Positions 58,066 through 64,000 of a stretch of DNA of 64,000 nucleotides are shown here, piece after piece; position 1 is the stretch's first letter, and every line of letters begins with the position of its first letter. Source of the DNA: Actinotalea lenta (lineage in GTDB: Bacteria; Actinomycetota; Actinomycetes; Actinomycetales; Cellulomonadaceae); contig NZ_JAUQYP010000001.1 in the NCBI RefSeq assembly GCF_030586465.1, forward strand, positions 2,364,905 to 2,428,904, read 5' to 3'. A program made the translations under genes and the position numbers. The notes beneath the pieces were generated by a model. That model was given only the letters and a program-made list of their open reading frames with translations, was not told the origin of the DNA and ran no database searches.

Positions 58066-58200
58066 CGTCATCGCGCCTGAAGACCGCACCCGGCCCTCTC
58101 GGTGCGGCGCGGCACCGTCCACCGGACCGCAGCCCCGCTGGCCCGTGCTGACGCCGATGCCTGGGGTCTCGGTGGGCCTACGTCACACGCAGCGGTCCAC

Positions 58201-59928
58201 TCAGTCCGACGCTGCCCGCAGTTCACGGTGCTCGCGTTCCACGTCGTCGAGGAACTCGTCCACCTGCCGGGCGATCTCCTCGTCCGGGACACCCAGCTCG
58301 CTCGCAAGCAGTCGTCCTACCTCAGGGGCCGCAGCAGCGGCCGCAGCCGAGTTGAGCAGGCGCGCCGGGATCCGGCGCGAGAGCACGTCGAAGACTGTCG
58401 CGGCCATCTCATGACGCACGGCGAAGACCGCTTCCGCCCAGATGTAGGGCAACCCCCGGGCGATGGGCTCAGCCATGGCCGAATCCGCCGCGCTGATGTC
58501 CTGCACGAACCGGGCCTCGGTGCCGTAGCGCCCTGACAGGTGCGCGAAGACACCGCCGGTCGCCTCGACGGCCTCGGCGTCGAAGCCGGCCCCACCGACC
58601 AGCGATGAGTGCGAGGTCCGGCAAGGCCGACGGATCTCCAGGAGCGTGCAGGCCCGGTCGACGACCTGCTCGGCCATGGAGCGCGACGTCGTGAGCTTTC
58701 CACCGGCGACCGTGATGATGCCGTTCGCGACGACGATGTCGTGCTCGCGGCTGAGCTCAGCGGTGTCGCCCTTCCCGGTGTCGATGAGCGGCCGCAACCC
58801 TGCCCAGGTTCCCGTCACGTCGGCGAGGCTCAGGTCGGTGGTGAGCACCCCGTTGAGCGACTCGAGCAGAAGCTCTGCCTCGTGCCGCTCACATCGCGGA
58901 TCGTCGAGATCGCCCTGGTAGGCGGTGTCCGTCGTGCCGAGGTAGGCGTAGTCCCCCCAACGGACGACGAACCCCCGCCCGCCCCTTCCTCGCAGCCCAC
59001 CCAGCATCGGGAAGACGAGCCCGGACTGGCTCCGCACCCGTTCCCACGGGACAACCACGTGGACGCCCTTGGCGGGCCGGATCCGCTGCGGCCGGGCGCC
59101 GCCGCTGAGTGCGTTCACCTCGTCGCTCCACACGCCCGTCGCGTTCACCACCACGCGCGCGCGTGCCGTGCGCCGGCTGGTGCTGCCGTCGGCATGGCGC
59201 ACCGTCAGGTGGACCACGCGCGGTCGGCTCGGCACGTAGTCCTCCAGCCCGGACACCTCGCAGTGGTTGGCGAGCATCGCACCCTCGTGTGCGGCGGTTC
59301 GGGCGACGCTCAGCGTCAGGCGGGCGTCGTCGGTCCGGGTGTCGAAGAACAGGAGGCCGCCGCGCAGTCCGTCGGGCTGCAACGTCGGACAGTGCGCGAG
59401 GGTCTCGTCCGGGCCGAGACGGCGGTGGAGCCGACCGATGCGCCAGCCGCCCGCCGCGTCGTAGGCGACCAGCAGCCCTTCGAACCCCTTCGCCATCCGG
59501 AGCCCGAGGGGGCCGGCCTCCCGGCGCACCGGGAACAGGAACGGCAACCGACGAACCAGGTGGGGAGCACGCTCGTACATCCGCTGTCGCTCGAGCAGGG
59601 AGTGGTAGACGATCCGGAACTCTCTCTGCTCGATGTAGCGCAAGCCACCATGGACCATCTTCGACGACGCGGACGACGTCCCGGACGCGAAGTCATCCCG
59701 TTCGACGAGTCCGACCCGAAGCCCTCGCATGGCGGCGTCCAGCGCCACACTGACCCCGGTGATCCCACCACCGATGACCAGGACGTCGAGCAGGGACGTG
59801 GAGATCATCTCCACAGCCGCGTCTCGTTGGAAGGGGACCGGTTCGGCGCGGCCCGCGACGGCCGCCCGTCTGCGGCGGGCAGATCGCCCCGTCACCCCGG
59901 ACGGCCATCGGCCGGCGCGCTCATCCAC
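58201..59928 (-). CDS. glpD: Glycerol-3-phosphate dehydrogenase-like FAD oxidoreductase
   Basis: A 575-residue FAD enzyme of the GlpA/GlpD family. The dinucleotide-binding motif is VLVIGGGITGVSVALDAAMR (from about residue 50), followed by VGLVERDDFASGTSSASSKM and HGGLRYIEQ. The C-terminal helical domain is present. About 40 basic and low-complexity residues precede the FAD motif; a later start is possible. In GlpD the substrate is glycerol 3-phosphate. Here the kinase, dehydrogenase and EtfA genes nearby make a related polyol phosphate equally possible. Divergent from the RpiR regulator. Confidence 0.85.
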   Translation of the reverse strand: MDERAGRWPSGVTGRSARRRRAAVAGRAEPVPFQRDAAVEMISTSLLDVLVIGGGITGVSVALDAAMRGLRVGLVERDDFASGTSSASSKMVHGGLRYIEQREFRIVYHSLLERQRMYERAPHLVRRLPFLFPVRREAGPLGLRMAKGFEGLLVAYDAAGGWRIGRLHRRLGPDETLAHCPTLQPDGLRGGLLFFDTRTDDARLTLSVARTAAHEGAMLANHCEVSGLEDYVPSRPRVVHLTVRHADGSTSRRTARARVVVNATGVWSDEVNALSGGARPQRIRPAKGVHVVVPWERVRSQSGLVFPMLGGLRGRGGRGFVVRWGDYAYLGTTDTAYQGDLDDPRCERHEAELLLESLNGVLTTDLSLADVTGTWAGLRPLIDTGKGDTAELSREHDIVVANGIITVAGGKLTTSRSMAEQVVDRACTLLEIRRPCRTSHSSLVGGAGFDAEAVEATGGVFAHLSGRYGTEARFVQDISAADSAMAEPIARGLPYIWAEAVFAVRHEMAATVFDVLSRRIPARLLNSAAAAAAAPEVGRLLASELGVPDEEIARQVDEFLDDVEREHRELRAASD

Positions 59929-60172
59929 CCCGGCACACCCGCGTCATGTGCCCAGTCTCCATCACACGGCAATCCGGTAACCCTGATATCAGCGGACTCG
60001 CGCCGGGTTTCGCACCGCGAACACGCCCACGGCGGGACCTCTATCCTGCTACTACGCCACGGCAGGATGAAGCCACGGTGCTCGATCTGCCACGGAACGA
60101 ACGGCGAACGACTGGTAGCCGACAATCGCCGGTTCAAGGCGAATGGCAACGGCGGTGCTGACCGGAGGAGTC
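59929..60172. promoter_or_regulatory. Divergent control region glpD-rpiR
   Basis: A 244-bp gap between the two divergent genes. Four CCACGG hexamers lie at 60027, 60057, 60073 and 60090, the last three 16-17 bp apart. A TATCCT -10-like sequence is at 60042-60047 on the plus strand. The hexamers may be half-sites for the RpiR protein. A strong promoter could not be fixed. Confidence 0.4.
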
Positions 60173-60892
60173 ATGCTCAACCTCGACACGACGAAGCTGA
60201 ACCCCGTGGACCAGCGGATCGTCGACCAGCTCCTGACCGAAGGGAAGCGCAATCCGTCGCTGCGGATCCGGGAGGCGGCGGAGATCTGCGGCTGCTCGAT
60301 GTCTCAGGTCTCCAGGGCAGTGCGAAAAGCGGGGTTCAGCGGGTACAAGGATTTCCTGCACGTCCTCTCGACCGGGGAGCAGCCCCTCAAGCCGGCCCTC
60401 GCCGAGCTCGAGCGCCTCAAGAAGGTCATCGACGATTTCGACATCGCCGCGGTCGATGAGTTTGCCCGCCTGATCCAGCGGCACCAGAAGATCACCCTGT
60501 TCGGCTACGGGCCGTCCCTGATCTGTGCCCGCTACTTCGAGTACAAGCTGCATCTGTGCTCGAGCGCTTTCGTCACCACCGCTCCGGACGAGCAATCGGC
60601 GCGCAGCCTGCTGGACGCGACCAGCCTTCTCATCATCCTGACGACGACCGGCCAGTTCCGATCCTTCGGCGACCTTGCACTCGATGCCAGGGCCAACGGC
60701 GCAGACGTGGTGATCGTGTCCGAGGAGTTCAACCCCCAGCTCCTCGAGACGTCCAGCCATTACCTCGTCCTGAGCGACCACAAGCAGCCCGACGCCCTCG
60801 AGCCGTATGAGAAGACTCGAACGGTCTTCTTCATCTTCCTCGAAGAAGTGATCAGCAGGCTGCGGCAGCTCGGACCGGCGGCCAAGGGATGA
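60173..60892 (+). CDS. RpiR/MurR-family transcriptional regulator
   Basis: A 239-residue regulator starting at ATG 60173 with GGAGG 4 bp upstream. The N-terminal HTH has the RpiR pattern (LRIREAAEICGCSMSQVSRAV, then FSGYKDF). A SIS domain follows (HQKITLFGYGPSLICARYFEYKL and LLIILTTTGQFRS) that normally binds a sugar phosphate. Family members repress or activate sugar-phosphate catabolism. It sits between the glpD-like gene and the convergent kinase gene, and probably controls both sides. Confidence 0.88.
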   Translation: MLNLDTTKLNPVDQRIVDQLLTEGKRNPSLRIREAAEICGCSMSQVSRAVRKAGFSGYKDFLHVLSTGEQPLKPALAELERLKKVIDDFDIAAVDEFARLIQRHQKITLFGYGPSLICARYFEYKLHLCSSAFVTTAPDEQSARSLLDATSLLIILTTTGQFRSFGDLALDARANGADVVIVSEEFNPQLLETSSHYLVLSDHKQPDALEPYEKTRTVFFIFLEEVISRLRQLGPAAKG

Positions 60893-60918
60893 CGTGGTGG
60901 CGGCCAGCTCAGCTCGCA

Positions 60919-60947
60919 CGGCCGGCTCCGCGGTCGGGAGCCGGCCG
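60919..60947. terminator. Bidirectional terminator hairpin
   Basis: A perfect 11-bp stem (CGGCCGGCTCC/GGAGCCGGCCG) with a 7-nt loop between the convergent rpiR and kinase genes. No U-run on either side. Confidence 0.6.
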
Positions 60948-61032
60948 GTGACGCCTCGGCGTGACGTCGATCGCGCCTTCCACGCGCTCGGTCCGAGCCT
61001 CGTGGTAGGCGTCCTCGCCGGGAGCGCGCCTC

Positions 61033-62487
61033 CTACTCCTGGGCCGCCTCGACTGCCTCGTGCATCTGCATGAGAGTCCCCTCGAGCATCGGGACGAGAT
61101 CCCGGTAGACCCCCGTGTTGATGGCCTCGTAGACCCTGCGGTTCGACGGGATCGGGTTGTACTCGTCCTGCTCGTGCACCATGGCGGCGACTGCCTGGGG
61201 GAAGTCGTCGTACACGCCGGTCGCCACCGCGACGCTGATGGCAGCCCCGAGACCCGCCGCCCCGTTGACCCTGTTGCGTACCGTCCGGATCCCGAAGACG
61301 TCGCTGACGATCTGCATGAACAACGGGCTGTTCGAGCCACCACCGCACACGATCAGCTTCTCCGGGACGGTCCCGACGTCGCCGACCATGTCATCGAGGT
61401 TGTTCTTCATGCGCATCGCCAGGGCTTCCATGATGGACCGGTACATGTGCCCCCGGGTATGCCTCTGATCGAAGCCGATCATGACGCCCTTCTGGTACAG
61501 CTGGCTCGCGGGGGCGAGCCAGTCGGGAAGCGTCAGGAGTCCGTCCGATCCGGCGGGAACCTTGGCAGCCTCGACCTCGAGGACCTCCTCCACCGTCCGA
61601 CCTGATTCGCGCGCGCTGCGTTCGAAATCCTCGCCGATGACGCTCTTGAACCACGAGATGTGCCACATGCCCCCGCGGATGCCCGTGCTCTCGTACAGGT
61701 AGCGATGCGGGATGGACGACAGGTTGGTGAAGTAGGTGGTGCCGTCCGGCAGGTTCTCCTCGCCGGAGAGCATGGACGTGATGTACGTGCCCAGGGACAG
61801 GAGCGCGACGCGGGGCTCGATGAGCCCCGACCCGAGGGCCTCCACGGCCTTGTCGTTCGCGGTGGCGACCACGGGAAGGCCTTCCGGCAGTCCGGTCTCG
61901 CGCGCAGCAGCTGCGGACACGCGCCCGAGGACGTCGCCGGGCAGACCCATGTCCAGGAGCTTGGCCCTCGGGATCCCGAACGTCGCCTGGACCTCAGGGT
62001 CCTCGGACCACGTCCAGGTGTCTGTGTCGACCGGGAACTGGTACTGGTAGGAGTTCGCGATGGTGTCCTTCAGCTCGCCGGTGAGCCGGAAGGTCAAGTA
62101 GCCCGAGGTCGACCCGGTGTAGCCGATGTCCGGATCGTCCTCGAACGGCTCGTACGCCCGAACGTCCATCCAGCTCATCACCGGTGCCGCGAGGGAACCG
62201 TCCTTCTTGAGGAAGACACGGCAGCACCGGATCGAGCACAGGCCGATCCCCTTGATGGCGGACACGTCCCCGGTGAAGGAAGCCATGAGCTTCGTGAGGG
62301 CGGCCTTGGCGCTGTCCCACAAGTCGTCCTCGGGATGCTCGACCCAACCCCGCTGCCGGGACACCATCGGCCTGAGGGACTCGCTCGCACTGAGGAGGAC
62401 TTCGCCGCTCTGGTTGATCAACGACACCTTGGTGCTCTGGGTGCCGCTGTCGACACCGAGGAAGTACACGTCCCGCATGCTGGTCAC
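61033..62487 (-). CDS. FGGY-family carbohydrate kinase
   Basis: A 484-residue sugar or polyol kinase. The start is placed at GTG 62487, 5 bp after AAAGG. The ATG three codons later is an alternative. FGGY motifs: FLGVDSGTQSTKVSLI (phosphate 1), IGLCSIRCCRVFLKKDG and VMSWMDVRAYEPFE, VALLSLGTYITSM (phosphate 2) and KLIVCGGGSNSPLFMQIVSD (adenosine). The substrate-side NDKAVEALG replaces the common GGGDQ of xylulose kinases, and the family subgroup is closer in my recollection to E. coli YgcE than to glycerol or xylulose kinases. The actual substrate is unknown. Confidence 0.85.
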   Translation of the reverse strand: MTSMRDVYFLGVDSGTQSTKVSLINQSGEVLLSASESLRPMVSRQRGWVEHPEDDLWDSAKAALTKLMASFTGDVSAIKGIGLCSIRCCRVFLKKDGSLAAPVMSWMDVRAYEPFEDDPDIGYTGSTSGYLTFRLTGELKDTIANSYQYQFPVDTDTWTWSEDPEVQATFGIPRAKLLDMGLPGDVLGRVSAAAARETGLPEGLPVVATANDKAVEALGSGLIEPRVALLSLGTYITSMLSGEENLPDGTTYFTNLSSIPHRYLYESTGIRGGMWHISWFKSVIGEDFERSARESGRTVEEVLEVEAAKVPAGSDGLLTLPDWLAPASQLYQKGVMIGFDQRHTRGHMYRSIMEALAMRMKNNLDDMVGDVGTVPEKLIVCGGGSNSPLFMQIVSDVFGIRTVRNRVNGAAGLGAAISVAVATGVYDDFPQAVAAMVHEQDEYNPIPSNRRVYEAINTGVYRDLVPMLEGTLMQMHEAVEAAQE

Positions 62488-62549
62488 CGGGGCCTTTCGT
62501 CTGGGCATTGAAGGTGGTCGAGGGAGGGGACGTGTCGTCCCGCCGGGGC

Positions 62550-63329
62550 TCAGCGCATCAGGTAGCCGCCGTCCACGGTCAGGACAGTGCCGTTGACGTA
62601 GTTCGACGCGTCGCTGGCCAGGAAGACGCAGGCGCCCATGAGGTCGGCCGTCCAGCCCCACCGGTTGGCCGGGATGTGCGACAGGATCGCGGCATTCCGC
62701 TCCGGGTCGTTGCGAGTCTTCTCCGTGAGCTTGGTGCTGAAGTACCCGGGCGCGATGGCGTTCACCTGGACGTCGAACTGCGCCAGCTCGTCACACATGG
62801 CCTTGGTCAGGCCGACGATCCCGTGCTTGGTGGCCGCGTAGGCCGGCGACCACTGGCCGCCCAGGAACGAGTAGAGCGAGCCGATGTTGATGATCTTGCC
62901 CCTGCGCTGCTTGATCATGTGCTTCGCGGCTTCGTGGGTCATCTCGAAGGCGGCCGTCAGGTTGACCCCGACCATCTTGTCCCACTCCCTGCGGGTGAAC
63001 TGCGTCACGTCCTCGATGTTGATCGAGATCCCCGCGCAGTTGACCAGGACATCGACGCTCCCCCAGGCCGTCACACAGGTGTCCACGGCCCGCCGGCACT
63101 CGCCGTCGGCCGTGATGTCCGAGTCCAGGTGCAGGTACTCGCCACCACAGTCCTCGACCCACTGCTGGGTCTCACCGTCCTCGGCAACCATGCTGACGGT
63201 GAGTACGTTGGCGCCCGCCTTGGCAAGCGCCACGGAGAAGGCCTGACCCAGACCCGTGTTGCCACCGGTGACGATCGCGTTCTTGCCCGCCAGGGAAAAC
63301 ATGTCCATCGTGAAATCCGTCACATTCAT
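62550..63329 (-). CDS. Short-chain dehydrogenase/reductase
   Basis: A 259-residue NAD(P)-dependent classical SDR starting at ATG 63329 with AAGGAG 7 bp upstream. Cofactor motif VTGGNTGLGQAFS, the conserved NCAG (VLVNCAGISI), catalytic Ser and the Tyr-Lys pair (YAATKHGIVGL), and C-terminal NAIAPGYFSTKL and NGTVLTVDGGYLM. It is like the deoxygluconate/gluconate 5-dehydrogenase branch (KduD, YgcW). It overlaps the EtfA gene by 4 bp and precedes the kinase by 62 bp, so they are one operon. Confidence 0.88.
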   Translation of the reverse strand: MNVTDFTMDMFSLAGKNAIVTGGNTGLGQAFSVALAKAGANVLTVSMVAEDGETQQWVEDCGGEYLHLDSDITADGECRRAVDTCVTAWGSVDVLVNCAGISINIEDVTQFTRREWDKMVGVNLTAAFEMTHEAAKHMIKQRRGKIINIGSLYSFLGGQWSPAYAATKHGIVGLTKAMCDELAQFDVQVNAIAPGYFSTKLTEKTRNDPERNAAILSHIPANRWGWTADLMGACVFLASDASNYVNGTVLTVDGGYLMR

Positions 63330-64000
63330 GACCCATCTCCTTGTGTGTGCGTTCGGGTTGCGGCGATGCGTTCGAGCAGCCCTTCGATGAAGACTCGCCC
63401 GTCTCCTTCGACGGCGATGTCGGAGACACTGCAGATCGGGGCGCTGCGGTCCTTGTTGACCGAGACGACGTACTCGGCGCCCCGGATGCCGGCGAGATGG
63501 GGGGAGGCGCCGGAGATGCCGATGGCCACGTACAGGCGGGGGCGCACCGTCTTGCCCGACTGGCCGACCTGGATGGCCCGTGGAGCCAGGCCCATGTCGA
63601 CGGGTCGCCGGCTCACGGCCACCGCCCCGCCCAGGGCGACGGCGAGGCGGTCGAGGAGGTCGAGGTCCCCGGCGATCCCTGCGCCGCCGGCGACCAGCAC
63701 CTCGCTGTCGCGGATGTCCCGCCCCGCCGCCTTGGTCTGACGGCTGATCAACCGCACGCGCGGGTGGGGGTCGTCGTCGACGTCCACGTCGATGAGTTCG
63801 GCAGTCGTGGCCACCGGATCGGCATCGGTGAACGCTCGCGGCCGCACGCTCATCATCACCGGACCATCCCCCCGGCAGGCGATCGTGGCCCGGATGCGAC
63901 CGCTCCAAGCGGGTCGGGTCATCCAGACGCCGTCTGCGTCGCGCCCGACCCCGGTCACGTCCGCCACGAGGCCGGCGTGCAGGCGCGCCGCGGCGCGTGG
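63326..64000 (-). CDS. Electron transfer flavoprotein alpha subunit-like, partial
   Basis: The C-terminal 224 residues of a gene whose start lies beyond the window. The first residues in view (ARLHAGLVADVTGVG) and then GDLDLLDRLAVALGGAVAVS, MGLAPRAIQVGQSGKTVRPRL, GISGASPHLAGIRGAEYVVS and NKDRSAPICSV match the FAD-binding domain of EtfA/FixB. It would accept electrons from a dehydrogenase and pass them to a quinone reductase, together with an EtfB expected just upstream. It overlaps the SDR start by ATGA. The EtfA family is broad; this could be a YgcQ-like version. Confidence 0.88.
   Translation of the reverse strand, partial: PRAAARLHAGLVADVTGVGRDADGVWMTRPAWSGRIRATIACRGDGPVMMSVRPRAFTDADPVATTAELIDVDVDDDPHPRVRLISRQTKAAGRDIRDSEVLVAGGAGIAGDLDLLDRLAVALGGAVAVSRRPVDMGLAPRAIQVGQSGKTVRPRLYVAIGISGASPHLAGIRGAEYVVSVNKDRSAPICSVSDIAVEGDGRVFIEGLLERIAATRTHTQGDGS

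Overview
The window is 64 kb of very GC-rich DNA. Gene content and order point to an actinobacterium of the order Micrococcales, most plausibly Cellulomonadaceae or a close relative. The pointers are the alaS-ruvX-mltG-aroE and aroC-aroK-aroB blocks, pgsA-patA-pimA for phosphatidylinositol mannosides, an SsgA-family regulator, Pdx-type vitamin B6 synthesis, and the many GTG starts with ATGA, GTGA or TGATG overlaps. The taxonomic placement is inferred from content and was not searched.

Layout. (1) 1-3922: a membrane protein and a SatD-like HTH protein preceded by a cluster of ACAAGCC repeats, then aroB, aroK and aroC. AroK lacks the normal Walker A lysine. (2) 4052-16326: a complete monoderm type IV pilus cluster on the minus strand: pilB, pilT, pilC, pilA, three minor or adhesin-like prepilins, the prepilin peptidase, and pilM, pilN and pilO. 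Four gaps in it (before pilB, pilT, pilA and pilM) carry a WhiG/FliA-like promoter with the same 15-bp spacer, and a perfect 18-bp hairpin follows pilA. (3) 16459-24890: aroE, mltG, ruvX, alaS, two small membrane-associated proteins, rpsD and rarA. (4) 24997-32121: an MMPL exporter, a GNAT protein, aspS, hisS and a metallo-beta-lactamase-fold hydrolase. (5) 32454-43716: a DUF349 protein, then rel, apt, secF, secD, yajC, ruvB, ruvA, ruvC and a YebC regulator. (6) 43719-48765: pdxT and pdxS, separated by a plus-strand group (sugar transporter, kynureninase, small membrane protein) and a NUDIX gene. (7) 48823-54741: a LemA-like protein, pimA, patA, pgsA, a HIT protein and thrS. (8) 55055-58065: tRNA-Val, an ssgB-like gene, pabC and pabB, and a Gly-Cys-Val tRNA cluster with a terminator. 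(9) 58201-64000: an accessory catabolic cluster of glycerol-3-phosphate dehydrogenase-like oxidoreductase, RpiR-family regulator, FGGY kinase, short-chain dehydrogenase and an electron-transfer flavoprotein alpha subunit that runs off the window.

Most of the window is housekeeping: aromatic amino acid and folate precursors, translation, stringent response, recombination, protein secretion, phospholipids and B6. The parts most worth following are the apparently sigma-WhiG/FliA-controlled pilus cluster with its large candidate adhesin, and the terminal cluster, which resembles the uncharacterised E. coli ygc genes (ygcQ, ygcW, ygcE). No CRISPR array, insertion sequence, prophage or rRNA gene was seen.
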